Part shown: positions 9,934-19,102 of the stretch, one piece after another | How the letters are laid out: each line of letters opens with the position of its first letter | Position numbering within the stretch: position 1 is the stretch's first letter | From: Pseudomonas sp. NCCP-436 | GTDB taxonomy: Bacteria > Pseudomonadota > Gammaproteobacteria > Pseudomonadales > Pseudomonadaceae | Assembly: GCF_019656335.1 (NCBI RefSeq) | Contig: NZ_BPLZ01000010.1 | Span: 1 to 64,000, forward strand | Direction: 5' to 3' | DNA length: 64,000 nucleotides | The notes under the pieces: model-generated | What the model was told of the DNA's origin: nothing | Databases searched by the model: none | The model's input: only the letters and a program-made list of their open reading frames with translations | Translations under genes and position numbers: made by a program

Positions 9934-10934
9934 AGATCGCCATCGTCAACGACATGCCTCTGGCAGTCGAGGCCCTGCGCCGGGCGCTGGCAAGCGAACC
10001 GGAACTGCAGATCTGCTGGGTCGCCCGCAACGGCGAGGAGGCTGTTCAATTTTGCCGCGAAGAGCGCCCGGATCTGCTACTGATGGACATGCTCATGCCC
10101 GGAATGGACGGTGTGGAGGCAACCCGGCGGATCATGCACGACACCCCTTGCGCCATTCTTATCGTCACCGCCGACGTCGAGCGCAATATGGCGCAAGTGT
10201 TTGCCGCCATGGGTGCAGGCGCGCTGGACGTGGTCGCAGCTCCGTCGCTTGGTTCGCAACAGTTGCTCGATGCCGCCACTGTGCGGCGCAAGATACACAA
10301 CATGGCCTGGATGATCGGCCACAAGACCTCTCACTCGGGAAAGCCATCCCGCTGCCCGGTTAATGCCAGCAAGGACAAGCGCCTGGTCGCCATCGGCGCC
10401 TCGGCCGGCGGGCCTGCCTCACTGGTGGAACTGCTGCGCCAGATGCCAGCCGACTTTCCCGCCAGCATCGTGTTGGTACAACACGTCGATGAGGTATTTG
10501 CTGCCGGCATGGCCGAGTGGCTGGGCACTGAGTCGAACCTCCCGGTACGCCTGGCCCGGGAAGGCGACTCACTGCTCCCCGGTGCGGTACTGCTGGCCGG
10601 CACCAACAATCATCTGTACCTGTCAGCCGAGGGCAAACTGACCTACCGGCGCGAGCCAACCGAGCAGGTCTACCGGCCATCAATCGATGTATTTTTCGAC
10701 AGTGTGGCCAGCCACTGGCGTGGCGAGGCTATCGGCGTGCTGCTGACCGGAATGGGTCGCGACGGTGCCAGGGGACTGCTGCATATGCGCAAACGCGGCT
10801 TCCACACCATTACTCAGGATCAGGCCAGTTGCGCCGTCTATGGTATGCCCAAGGCCGCAGTGGCGCTCGAAGCGGCAGTCGAGGTGCTACCGCTGGAACG
10901 GATCGCCCCACGACTAATAGAGCGATTGAGCTAG
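9930..10934 (+). CDS. wspF: Wsp methylesterase WspF (CheB-like)
   Basis: A 334-residue receiver-methylesterase protein that demethylates WspA and so damps the pathway. Loss of WspF in other pseudomonads gives wrinkly, high c-di-GMP colonies. The receiver has its acceptor aspartate in LLLMDMLMPGMDG (Asp53). The esterase domain shows the catalytic Ser in GASAGGPASL, His in QHVDEVFA and Asp in GMGRDGA. The gene overlaps wspE by ATGA. The reading frame is intact, so the pathway is expected to be under normal negative control. Confidence 0.93.
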   Translation: MKIAIVNDMPLAVEALRRALASEPELQICWVARNGEEAVQFCREERPDLLLMDMLMPGMDGVEATRRIMHDTPCAILIVTADVERNMAQVFAAMGAGALDVVAAPSLGSQQLLDAATVRRKIHNMAWMIGHKTSHSGKPSRCPVNASKDKRLVAIGASAGGPASLVELLRQMPADFPASIVLVQHVDEVFAAGMAEWLGTESNLPVRLAREGDSLLPGAVLLAGTNNHLYLSAEGKLTYRREPTEQVYRPSIDVFFDSVASHWRGEAIGVLLTGMGRDGARGLLHMRKRGFHTITQDQASCAVYGMPKAAVALEAAVEVLPLERIAPRLIERLS

Positions 10935-10979
10935 CAATCCTCCATGCCACCCCCCCAGAACAACGGCGGAGATACCCAC

Positions 10980-11993
10980 ATGCAAGGGAAAAAATGCGAC
11001 CGCAGCCACCATCTTGGCCTGCCTGACTACTCCATGATGGTGCTGCTAGTAGACGATCAGGCCATGGTAGGCGAGGCGTTGCGCCGCGCCCTGAGTGAAG
11101 AAAGCGACATCGACTTTCACTTCTGTTCGGATCCACAGCAGGCCCTCAGCGTGGCCCAACAGATCAAGCCAACGGTGATCCTGCAGGATCTGATCATGCC
11201 CGGAGTGGATGGCCTCGAGCTGCTGACCCGCTACCGTGAAGCACCGGGCACTCAAGATGTTCCCATCATCGTGCTGTCGACCAAGGAGGATCCGCAGGTC
11301 AAGAGCGCAGCTTTCGCAGCTGGCGCCAACGACTACCTGGTAAAGCTGCCCGACAACATCGAACTGCTGGCGCGCATCCGCTACCACTCGCGTTCCTACC
11401 TGACCATGCTGCAGCGCGACGAGGCATTTCGTGCCCTGCGTGAAAGCCAGCAGCAACTGCTTGATACCAACCTGGTACTGCAACGGCTGATCAAATCGGA
11501 CGGACTGACCGGCCTGGCCAATCGCCGTTACTTCGACGAGTATCTGGAAATCGAGTGGAACCGTGCTCTGCGCGATCAGAGCGAACTAGCCCTGCTGATG
11601 ATCGATGTCGATTACTTCAAGGCTTATAACGATCTCTATGGTCATGTGGCCGGTGATGAGGTGCTGCGCCGTGTCGGCGAAAAGCTCAAGACCTGCAACT
11701 CGCGCGCATCGGATCTGACCGCACGTTACGGTGGCGAGGAGTTCGCTGTAATCATGCCGGGCACCTCGGCAGGAGGCGCGCGCCTACAGGCGGAGAAGAT
11801 TCGCCGTGAAGTTGAAGCCATGGGCATTCCGCACGATCTGCCCACGCAGGGCTCCTCGGTCAGTGTCAGTATCGGCGTCGCCAGCCTGCGACCAACGCCG
11901 GAGGGCGAGCCGCTGAGCCTGGTGGTCAAGGCCGACGAAGGCCTCTACCTGGCCAAGCATGGAGGCCGCAACCAGATCGCCATAGCCCGCTAG
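10980..11993 (+). CDS. wspR: Wsp output diguanylate cyclase WspR
   Basis: This 337-residue response regulator makes c-di-GMP. The receiver has its acceptor at Asp70 ([10 protein letters not shown]). A helical linker leads to the GGDEF domain with an intact GGEEF active site at residues 251-255. The inhibitory product-binding motif R242-A-S-D245 sits five residues upstream of it. Both positions coincide with those described for P. aeruginosa WspR. I chose the ATG at 10980, with a GGAG ribosome-binding site; an in-frame ATG 36 bp upstream lacks one. The gap to wspF is 45 bp. Confidence 0.95.
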   Translation: MQGKKCDRSHHLGLPDYSMMVLLVDDQAMVGEALRRALSEESDIDFHFCSDPQQALSVAQQIKPTVILQDLIMPGVDGLELLTRYREAPGTQDVPIIVLSTKEDPQVKSAAFAAGANDYLVKLPDNIELLARIRYHSRSYLTMLQRDEAFRALRESQQQLLDTNLVLQRLIKSDGLTGLANRRYFDEYLEIEWNRALRDQSELALLMIDVDYFKAYNDLYGHVAGDEVLRRVGEKLKTCNSRASDLTARYGGEEFAVIMPGTSAGGARLQAEKIRREVEAMGIPHDLPTQGSSVSVSIGVASLRPTPEGEPLSLVVKADEGLYLAKHGGRNQIAIAR

Positions 11994-12023
11994 CGTGCTA
12001 CACGATCGGTTCCAGCGCAGCGC

Positions 12024-12827
12024 TCAGACCGCGTCGGTGCTCAGGCGAAACAACGCCTGCGGCGCCTCGGCGCCCAGTTCATGAGTCTGGGTTTCGTCCT
12101 TCAGCGCGACACCGCTCAGGCCACGGCGTAAGGCTTCGCGCAGCAGATAGGCAGCACGCGCAGCTGCCTCATCAACAGGTTGCCCAGCCGGCCGTATATT
12201 GGAGATGCAGTTACGCTCAGCATCGTGGCGACCGCTCCGCGGTGCATAGGTCAGGTACAGACCAAGGCTGTCCGGCGAACTCAATCCAGGGCGCTCGCCA
12301 ATGAGCACCAGCACCAGTCGGGCGCGCAATAACTCGCCCACCGGATCGCCCACCGCCACCCGTCCCTGAAGCACGATGCTGGCTGGCCCGATTGTCAGCC
12401 CGGCGCTCTGCAACTGCGGCAGCAAAGCATCGATGAACGGCACCGCATGCTGCTGCACCGCCATTGCCGACAGACCATCGGCAATGACGAAAGCCAGGTC
12501 ACAGGGTTCGCCGCCCAAGGCCTGCAACTGCTGGGTCGAAGCTTCGTCCAATACGCGTCCCAGATCCGGGCGGCGCAGATAGGTTTGCCGATCCGTTGCG
12601 GCACTATGCAGGCTGAGCACGGTTTTAAAACGCTGGCGCAGCGCCCGGGACAGCGCCGGAGCATCCAGAGGCAAATGCACCGCATCACGCGCTTGAGCGT
12701 GCGCCAGCTGAAAATCGAGCCAGGGACGGGTCGGCAGACTGGATCCCGCACGGCCCAGCGCAATGCGCGCATTGGTGAACTGGCGCAGGCGCTCCCAGGG
12801 ATTGGAAGTCACGACCTTGATGCTCAT
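12024..12827 (-). CDS. eutC: Ethanolamine ammonia-lyase small subunit
   Basis: This 267-residue protein is the small subunit of adenosylcobalamin-dependent ethanolamine ammonia-lyase, which splits ethanolamine into acetaldehyde and ammonia. Recognisable blocks are [20 protein letters not shown] at the start, the [12 protein letters not shown] segment, and [13 protein letters not shown], which contains the conserved cysteine near the cobalamin site. The ATG at 12827 overlaps the TGA that ends the original eutB frame (ATGA). eutC itself is intact, but its partner eutB carries a premature stop just upstream, so coupled translation and enzyme assembly may be reduced. Confidence 0.92.
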   Translation of the reverse strand: MSIKVVTSNPWERLRQFTNARIALGRAGSSLPTRPWLDFQLAHAQARDAVHLPLDAPALSRALRQRFKTVLSLHSAATDRQTYLRRPDLGRVLDEASTQQLQALGGEPCDLAFVIADGLSAMAVQQHAVPFIDALLPQLQSAGLTIGPASIVLQGRVAVGDPVGELLRARLVLVLIGERPGLSSPDSLGLYLTYAPRSGRHDAERNCISNIRPAGQPVDEAAARAAYLLREALRRGLSGVALKDETQTHELGAEAPQALFRLSTDAV

Positions 12828-14215
12828 GGCAGCACCGCCAGGGCACAGGCAAAGGCGCCAGGCAACTGCTGCTCCAGAGCAATGCGACCCTGCGCGTCGA
12901 AGATGCCCATTCGCTGTAGCCAATCCTAGAACTCCGGCGCCGGCCTGAGCCCCATTACCCGCCGTGCATACAGGGCATCGTGAAATGAGGTGGTCTGGTA
13001 ATTGAGCATCACGTCATCGGAACCGGGAATCCCCATGATGAAGTTGATGCCGGCGTTGCCGAGCAAAGTCAGCAGGGCATCCATATCGTCCTGATTGGCC
13101 TCGGCATGATTGGTGTAGCAGATGTCGCAACCCATGGGCACGCCAAGCAGCTTGGCGCAGAAGTGATCCTCTAGCCCGGCGCGGATGATCTGCTTGCTGT
13201 CGTAGAGGTATTCCGGACCGATGAAGCCGACCACGCTATTGACCAAGAAGGGGTCGAACTCACGCGCCACGGCATAAGCGCGCACCTCGCAGGTCTGTTG
13301 GTCAACGCCATGGTGGGCATTGGCCGACAACGCACTGCCCTGGCCGGTCTCGAAATACATCAACTGGTTGCCGACGCTGCCGCGCCTGAGCGACAGCCCC
13401 GCCTCGTGCGCCTCCCTGAGCAGGCTCAGGGAAATACCAAAACTCTCGTTGGCCTTCTGCGTTCCGGCGATGGACTGGAATACCAGATCCACTGGCGCGC
13501 CCTGCTCGATTAATTGCAGGGTATTGGTAACGTGAGTCAGCACGCACGACTGGGTGGGAATCTCGTAATTGCGAATCACCTCGTCGAGCATATGCAGCAG
13601 GCGACTTACGGTCGGCACGTTGTCGGTGGCCGGGTTGATGCCGAGAGTGGCATCGCCGTTACCGTAGAGCAGGCCGTCGACCAGCGAAGCGGCGATACCG
13701 GACAGATCATCGGTCGGATGGTTGGGCTGCAGCCGCGTGGACAAGCGCCCGGGCAGCCCCACCGTATTGCGAAAGCGGGTAACCACCTGGCATTTCTTCG
13801 CCACCAGAATCAGATCCTGCAACCGCATCAGCTTGCTCACCGCCGACACCATTTCCGGCGTCAGGCCGCGCTGCAGCGCGGTCAGCGCTGCGGTATCAGC
13901 CTGTTCGCTAAGCAGCCAGTCGCGCAGTTCGCCAACGCACAGGCCGGCAATCGGGGCGAACGCCGCACGGTCGTGCTGCGCAGCAATCAGTCGGGTAACC
14001 TCGTCCTGCTCGTAATCGATCAGCCACTCCTCGAGAAAGCGCGTCAGCGGCACCTCGGCCAGCGCACGCTGAGCGGCCACTCGTTCTTCGGCAGTGTCGG
14101 CAGCAATGCCGGCCAGCACATCCCCCGAGCGCAGGGGCGTAGCTTTGGCCAGTAGCTGCGCCAGACTGCCAAAGCGGTATTCGCGTATACCGACGCGGTG
14201 GCTATAGATGGTCAT
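12824..14215 (-). pseudogene. eutB: Ethanolamine ammonia-lyase large subunit with in-frame amber stop
   Basis: The frame encodes EutB, the substrate- and cobalamin-binding subunit, with strong motifs such as QPNHPTDD, DGLLYGNGDA, FETGQGSALSANAHHG and CDICYTNHAEANQDDMD. After 429 residues it meets TAG at 12926-12928, directly after PAPEF. The same frame then continues with DWLQRMGIF and runs 33 more codons to a TGA that overlaps the eutC ATG. Family members usually read PAPEF-E-xWLxxMGIF there, so GAG to TAG is the simplest change. Without the stop the protein would be 463 residues, the usual length. The truncated protein lacks only the C-terminal end and might keep some function. Confidence 0.85.
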
Positions 14216-14221
14216 GCTTGC

Positions 14222-14524
14222 TTAGAACCCCATCATCCGCGGCAGAGTCAGCGACAGCGCCGGGCAGTAGGTGGTCATGACCACCACCGGCAGATAGGCG
14301 AACAACAGGAATACACAGGTCGGCGAAAGCATGCGCACCAGCGGCACCTTGCCCACCAACGAGCCCAGATAGAGCAGCGGCGCCGTCGGCGGAGTGATCA
14401 GGCCCATGCCCAGGTTGGTGGCGATGATTGCGGCAAAGTGCACCGGATCGATACCCAGCTCACGCACCAGCGGCATCAACATCGGCGTGGCCAACAGAAT
14501 GGCACTGGCTTTGCGAGCCATCGC
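14222..14524 (-). pseudogene. dctM: 3' remnant of TRAP transporter large permease (DctM)
   Basis: About 100 codons match the C-terminus of DctM-type TRAP permeases, which import organic acids and related compounds with a periplasmic binding protein and a small DctQ permease. Visible pieces are ILLATPMLMPLVRELGIDP, NLGMGLITPP and the terminal PALSLTLPRMMG. The similarity ends abruptly near 14515-14530, where sequence of an oppositely oriented regulator gene begins. The 5' three quarters of dctM, and dctP and dctQ if they were adjacent, are missing. The stop lies 6 bp from the eutB start on the same strand, so the TRAP genes were probably in an operon with eutBC. Confidence 0.8.
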
Positions 14525-15350
14525 TGACTCAGGGGATACGGTACTGGCCGACATGGTCACCTATCAGGGCATCGCCGCGCTGTGCCGCACCCTGGAACTC
14601 AACCTGCTGGGCGTGGCCTCTGACGAGCGCGGCATGGATCCTCAGGCTCTGCGCGAGGCTTGTCGGCGACACAAGCCGCGCGTGGTGTTCATCGTCAGCT
14701 CGATCCAGAACCCCACCGCGATCACCCTCGACGAAGAGCGTCGCCAACAGTTGGCCGAAGTGCTCGATGAAGCGGCGTCCTGGTGATCGAAGACGATGTC
14801 TACCGGCCAATCCTCGAAAAATCGCCTGCCCCGCTGGCCTATCGCCTACCCGAGCAGACGCTGTACCTGACCTCGCTGTCGAAATGCGTAGCCCCCGGCC
14901 TGCGCGTGGGATTTCGCCAGCCTGCGGGTCGATTGCTGGAGCATCGCACCGCTGTCGGCACTGGTGGCTACCCGTCTGATCGAGAGCGGCAAGGCCCGCG
15001 ATTTGGTAGTGGTGCAGCGCGAGGAACTACGCGCACGCCAGGCCATCCTCCAGGAATACCTGGAAGGACTTGACGTGCGCAGTGGCGCCACCGCTCCGCA
15101 CGCCTGGCTGACACTGCCCGAACACTGGCTCCATGCGGACTTCTGCAAAGCCTGCCTAGAAAACGGCGTGGCCCTGCTGCCCGGCTCCGCCTTCAGCCTC
15201 GACCCCGAACGTGCGCCCAATGCCGTGCGCATCAACCTCTCCGCCGCGCCCACCCGCGAGCAACTAGCGCGGGCTCTGGAGGTGATCGCCCGGTTGGCAC
15301 ACAAGGGGCCGGATCACCCACCCAGGATCGGACATGACTCCCAGACATAA
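14525..15350 (+). pseudogene. MocR/GntR-type regulator, 5'-truncated and frameshifted
   Basis: Only part of the aminotransferase-like domain of a MocR-family regulator remains; the DNA-binding wHTH part is absent. Segments lie in three successive frames: GDTVLADMVTYQGIAALC to about 14770, then IEDDVYRPIL and LTSLSKCVAPGLRVGF with the PLP-type lysine to about 14915, then LSALVATRLIESGKARDL and the family C-terminus to the TAA at 15350. The first shift fits loss of one G near 14773, since GVLVIEDD is expected. The second coincides with a shortfall of roughly a dozen residues. The end overlaps the next gene by 17 bp, so this was probably its regulator. Confidence 0.8.
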
Positions 15351-16575
15351 CGAGATTGTTGTAATCGGCGGCGGCGCCGTGGGCATTGCCTGCGCCCTCT
15401 GGCTACGCCGCGACGGCCATCAGGTAACCCTGATCGAACCCAACGCACTGGCTGCCGAGTGCTCTTTCGGCAACGCCAGCACTCTGGCCGAGTACGGTTG
15501 CACGCCGATTGCCAATGCCTCGGTGTGGGGCAGACTGCCGAGCCTGCTGTTCTCCCAGGACTCCCCCTTCGTGGTGCGCTGGTCACGCATCCCACAACTG
15601 ATGCCCTGGTTGTTGCGCTTCCTCGGCCAGTGCAATACGCACGCGGCCAAGACCAATACCCACCGTCTGCTGCGCCTGCTAGAGCGTACCTACAGCGGTT
15701 ACGAGCCGCTGCTTGAAGCCTCTCCCGAAGCCGCCGCACTGATTCGTCGCCGGGGCTGTCTGTACGCCTACACCACCGAGCAGGGCATGCAGGCCGGACG
15801 CGCCGAAATAGCTCTCCGCGAGTCGCTCGGCATCGAGCAGGAAGTACTCAATGCCAACCAGGTAGCCGACCTGGAGCCGGTGATGGCCGGCCAGAACGTC
15901 GGCGGCGTACTGTTCCCGCGCTCCTGCCATATCCGCAACACGCAGCAATTCTTCCAAAACCTTGCAGCACCGCTGCAAGGCAGCATCAAGCGCGCCCGGG
16001 TGCAACGCGTCGTCCCGCAGGACCACGGTGTGGCAGTGAGCTGTGATGACGGCTCCACCCTGCTGGCCGACCGAGTGGTTCTGGCCGCCGGAGCCTGGTC
16101 CGCACAACTGGCCGCCAGCTTCGGCGAGCGCATTCCACTTGGCGTCGAGCGTGGTTTCCACGTCGAATTCGACCTGGAAGAAGAACTTCTGACCCGTCCC
16201 ACCTGCCCGGTGGAAAGCGCCTTCTACATGACCCCTCTGGAAGGTGGCCGCCTGCGCGCCGCCGGCACCGTCGAGCTGGCTTCGATGCGCGACCCGATCA
16301 ATCTGCGCCGCACGAACTACATCGAGGAACGCGTCAGACAAATCCTGCACCTCGAACAACCTGCCAGCCGGCGCTGGATGGGTTTTCGTCCGACTCTGCC
16401 CGACTGCGTGCCGGTTCTTGGCCCCAGCCGGCAAGACCCACGCGTGCTCTACGCCTTCGGTCACCAGCACCTGGGCATCACCCTGGCCGGAGCCACCGGC
16501 CAGCTGATTGCCGACTGCATCCACGGTCGCGCTCCACAGTGGCTGGACGAATACAGCGCCTCGCGCTTTACCTGA
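15334..16575 (+). CDS. FAD-dependent D-amino acid dehydrogenase-like oxidoreductase
   Basis: This 413-residue flavoprotein is of the DadA/glycine oxidase type. The N-terminus has the dinucleotide-binding VVIGGGAVGIACALWL (residues 9-24). The C-terminal FAD site is seen in GFRPTLPDCVPVLGPS and FGHQHLGITLAGATG. Such enzymes oxidise D-amino acids or secondary amines to imino acids and pass electrons to the respiratory chain or oxygen. The exact substrate is unclear; D-hydroxyproline and similar compounds are also handled by this family. The immediate neighbour RidA deaminates imine products, which supports an amine-oxidising role. The frame is intact although the upstream regulator is broken. 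Confidence 0.85.
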   Translation: MTPRHNEIVVIGGGAVGIACALWLRRDGHQVTLIEPNALAAECSFGNASTLAEYGCTPIANASVWGRLPSLLFSQDSPFVVRWSRIPQLMPWLLRFLGQCNTHAAKTNTHRLLRLLERTYSGYEPLLEASPEAAALIRRRGCLYAYTTEQGMQAGRAEIALRESLGIEQEVLNANQVADLEPVMAGQNVGGVLFPRSCHIRNTQQFFQNLAAPLQGSIKRARVQRVVPQDHGVAVSCDDGSTLLADRVVLAAGAWSAQLAASFGERIPLGVERGFHVEFDLEEELLTRPTCPVESAFYMTPLEGGRLRAAGTVELASMRDPINLRRTNYIEERVRQILHLEQPASRRWMGFRPTLPDCVPVLGPSRQDPRVLYAFGHQHLGITLAGATGQLIADCIHGRAPQWLDEYSASRFT

Positions 16576-16595
16576 ACATCAAGCAAGGAGTCATC

Positions 16596-16946
16596 ATGAC
16601 CATCAAGCGTCTTCATACCGGCACCCGCATGAGCCAGATCGTCATCCACAACAACACCGTATACCTCGCCGGCCAGGTCGGAGAGCCCGGTGCCAGTGTG
16701 GCCGACCAGACCCGCCAGGCCATCGCTGAAGTGGAGCGGCTGCTGGCCGAGGCCGGCACCACCCCAGAGCACATCCTGCAGACCGTGATCTGGCTGGCCG
16801 ACATTAACGACTTCGAAGAAATGAACAGTGTCTGGGATGCCTGGGTTCCGGCCGGCCATGCTCCGGCCCGCGCCTGCGGCGAAGCCCGCCTGGCGACCCC
16901 GGAGTACAAGGTGGAGCTGATCGTCACCGCCGCTCTGCCGGCCTGA
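16596..16946 (+). CDS. RidA-family enamine/imine deaminase
   Basis: This 116-residue protein belongs to the Rid/YjgF/YER057c family, small trimeric enzymes that hydrolyse reactive enamine/imine intermediates to 2-ketoacids. NTVYLAGQVGE near residue 20 and the PARACGEARLA region, with the conserved active-site arginine, are present. The AAGGAG ribosome-binding site 6 nt before the ATG at 16596 fixes the start. It lies 20 bp after the oxidoreductase gene, so the two are co-transcribed and the product most likely clears the imino acid formed by that enzyme. Confidence 0.9.
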   Translation: MTIKRLHTGTRMSQIVIHNNTVYLAGQVGEPGASVADQTRQAIAEVERLLAEAGTTPEHILQTVIWLADINDFEEMNSVWDAWVPAGHAPARACGEARLATPEYKVELIVTAALPA

Positions 16947-16960
16947 TCCTGAGCACATCA

Positions 16961-16982
16961 GCCCCCGCCCGCCTGCGGGGGC
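16961..16982 (+). terminator. Hairpin after ridA
   Basis: GCCCCCGC pairs with GCGGGGGC over 8 bp around a 6-nt loop, 14 nt after the stop. The T-run is poor (CTTCA), so efficiency is uncertain. Confidence 0.6.
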
Positions 16983-16985
16983 GCT

Positions 16986-17189
16986 TCACGTCCGTAGAAA
17001 GCTCCGCAAGCGCAAACCAACCGATAATCGTCGCCCCACTCTCACCAACTCACTAGCGCGCTCAACCACCGTGTGGTTACCGGGCTCTAACCCTCTCGGC
17101 AAACTCACCAGCGCATCCACTGCAGGCATGCTCTCGCCGATCACCGTCTGAATGATGTTCTCGCGAGTCTTTCCGGAACGCTCTTGCAT
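16986..17189 (-). CDS. Small hypothetical protein
   Basis: A 67-codon frame on the minus strand encoding a basic product ending in SVGLRLRSFLRT. I do not recognise it. Codon use is compatible with the neighbouring genes and an AAGGG sequence lies upstream of the ATG, but nothing else supports it. It fills a 280-bp gap between ridA and the DMT transporter gene and could equally be a chance frame or the remnant of a longer gene. Confidence 0.3.
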   Translation of the reverse strand: MQERSGKTRENIIQTVIGESMPAVDALVSLPRGLEPGNHTVVERASELVRVGRRLSVGLRLRSFLRT

Positions 17190-17225
17190 AGCGCGCCCTT
17201 AAGAGAGTGCCTCAGTCATATGCGA

Positions 17226-18101
17226 TCAAACCTGCCGCTGCGTCCACAATGCGGCCAGGCCGCTCAGGCAGATGATGGCAATACCGGCCAGAGCGCTGAG
17301 CTCCGGGACATGACCGAACATCAGCAGACCAAGCAGCCCGGCGAAGATGATCTGACCGTAGCCGAACGGTGCCAGCATCGCCGGCGCGGCATAGCGGAAG
17401 GAATGGGTCAGCAGCAGATGGGCCCCCATTCCGCAGCCTCCCAGAGCCAGCATTAGCAGTGCATGACCGAAGCTCGGTATCTGCCAGAAAAAGGGCACCA
17501 GCAGACTCATCATCAGCGTATTGACCAACCCGGCGAAAAAGTTGCTGGTGGTGGCGCTGTCCACCTCGCTGAGTCGGCGCGTCAGGATCTGATACAGGCT
17601 GAAGCTGAGCGCGGCACTCAGAGGCAGCAGGACTGCCGGAGTAAACAGTTCACCGCCAGGATGGACGATAACCAGCACACCGGTGAAACCGACAATCACC
17701 GCAATCCACTGCCCCAGACTTACCCGTTCGCCCAGCAGCGGCACCGACAGTGCTGTCACCAGCAGCGGCGCTAGGAAAATCACCGCAGTAGCCTCGGCCA
17801 GCGGCAGGAACATCAGCCCGGCAGTGAACAGCAGGCTGACCAGCAGCAGACACAGCGCCCGCAGAAACTGTAACCCGGGGCGCCGGGTACGCAGCACACT
17901 CAGACCGGATCGCGGCAGAAACACCACAGCCATCAGCAGGGTGTGCACGGCGTAACGTGCCCAGACGATGAGGATGATCGGGTAGAAGCCGGAGAGGTAC
18001 TTGGACAGGGCGTCGTGGCTGGCAAACAGGAAGGTGGCCAGCACCATCAGGGCAATGCCGCGCAATGGCCGGCTGGTACCGGACAGGGGTGTGGAACTCA
18101 T
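17226..18101 (-). CDS. DMT-superfamily transporter (EamA domains)
   Basis: This 291-residue integral membrane protein has about ten hydrophobic helices arranged as two EamA repeats. The first begins at RGIALMVLATFLFASHDALSKYL and the second at LLPLSAALSFSLYQILTRRLS. Members of the drug/metabolite transporter superfamily export amino acids, nucleosides or other metabolites from the inner membrane; the substrate cannot be inferred. The gene is alone on its strand and convergent with ridA across a small gap. The start is supported by a hydrophilic N-terminus before the first helix. Confidence 0.85.
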   Translation of the reverse strand: MSSTPLSGTSRPLRGIALMVLATFLFASHDALSKYLSGFYPIILIVWARYAVHTLLMAVVFLPRSGLSVLRTRRPGLQFLRALCLLLVSLLFTAGLMFLPLAEATAVIFLAPLLVTALSVPLLGERVSLGQWIAVIVGFTGVLVIVHPGGELFTPAVLLPLSAALSFSLYQILTRRLSEVDSATTSNFFAGLVNTLMMSLLVPFFWQIPSFGHALLMLALGGCGMGAHLLLTHSFRYAAPAMLAPFGYGQIIFAGLLGLLMFGHVPELSALAGIAIICLSGLAALWTQRQV

Positions 18102-18420
18102 GAAATACCCGGCGAGCGGACAGACCGCAAATAGATAGGCGACTAACTATACAACCCATGAGCCACTTCCGCCTATGCCAACATCGCCTTGCGAGCTACC
18201 GGCAGACTGACGGAGCAAAGCCTGTAAAGAATCGGCAAGAGCCGCAGACAGGCCACCGGGCCCGCCTCCGCCCCAGCCTGAGCCAGTCGTTGCCAAGCAC
18301 GCTCAGTCCTGAAAGCCGAGCCCCGGACACGACATACCACGCACCCGAACAGCGGTTCTTTCGTATTTCTCGTATCACGAATTGAAATAACCAGGAGGAG
18401 CTGCGCCGCATCGACCCGCG
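18102..18420. other. Non-coding gap between the DMT transporter and DJ-1 genes
   Basis: About 320 bp with only short unsupported frames. It contains an AT-richer patch around 18355-18390 that could hold the transporter promoter, but no clear -35/-10 pair is visible. Confidence 0.4.
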
Positions 18421-19014
18421 TCAGCGATGCGTTGCACTGCAGTCTGGCGGCTCAGTCCGGTCCATCACCAGCATCGCCCGCGCCACATTCTGACGAACGC
18501 TGCGTCCACACAGCTGCTCCACCAGACACAGAGCGAAGGGCAGCGCAGTGGCCGGCCCCTGGCTGGTAATGCAGTGGCCGTCGACCACCACCGGTGCGTT
18601 GACAAAACTACAGCCGCTCAGGCGCTCGGCAAAGCTTGGGTAGCAGGTCACTCGGCGCTGCTGCAATACGCCGTAGGCCTGTAGTGCCACCGCCGGAGCG
18701 GCGCAGATGGCGGCGAACAGGCCGCCGGCCTCGGCCTGACGACGCACTCGCTCAGCCAACAGCTGGCAGTCGGCCAGACGCTGCGCGCCAGGCATGCCAC
18801 CGGGCAGCACGATCAGATCGAAATCCTCTGCGATCACGTCCACCAGCATGGCATCGGCGGTCAGCCGGGTGCCACGGGCACCGGTGATCATCCGCCGCGC
18901 TTCGACGCTGGCTACCACCACCTCGATATCGGCACGCCGCAGCACGTTGATCAGCGTTACGCTTTCCAGATCCTCGCTGCCATCGGCGACGGCAATCAGT
19001 GCACGCTTGCACAT
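18421..19014 (-). CDS. DJ-1/PfpI family protein (YajL-like)
   Basis: This 197-residue protein has the class I glutamine-amidotransferase-like fold of the DJ-1/YajL family. It opens with KRALIAVADGSEDLESV, carries DLIVLPGGMPGAQRL, and has the reactive nucleophile-elbow cysteine in AAICAAPAV near residue 105. E. coli YajL and relatives act as chaperones or glyoxalase/deglycase-type enzymes against carbonyl and oxidative stress; the precise activity is debated. The gene is divergent from the NCS2 permease and stands alone. Confidence 0.87.
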   Translation of the reverse strand: MCKRALIAVADGSEDLESVTLINVLRRADIEVVVASVEARRMITGARGTRLTADAMLVDVIAEDFDLIVLPGGMPGAQRLADCQLLAERVRRQAEAGGLFAAICAAPAVALQAYGVLQQRRVTCYPSFAERLSGCSFVNAPVVVDGHCITSQGPATALPFALCLVEQLCGRSVRQNVARAMLVMDRTEPPDCSATHR

Positions 19015-19102
19015 GGCTTATCCCTCCAAAAACAACCGTCCCAGAAGCTTCGGTGCAACTGGCAAAAGCCTGCTGCTATGATGCATGACGCAGTTAAAAC
19101 CA

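Noticed and set aside
12926-12928. Amber suppression or recoding (for example pyrrolysine) as explanation for the TAG codons in eutB and the OmpA-like gene
   Set aside because: TAG is used as an ordinary stop by several intact genes here (wspR, yacG, the GNAT gene at 1059). No suppressor tRNA or pyl gene is visible in the window, and both sites are explained by one substitution.
18158-18385. Short plus-strand frame between the DMT and DJ-1 genes
   Set aside because: Composition and start context are unlike the neighbouring genes; no recognisable product.
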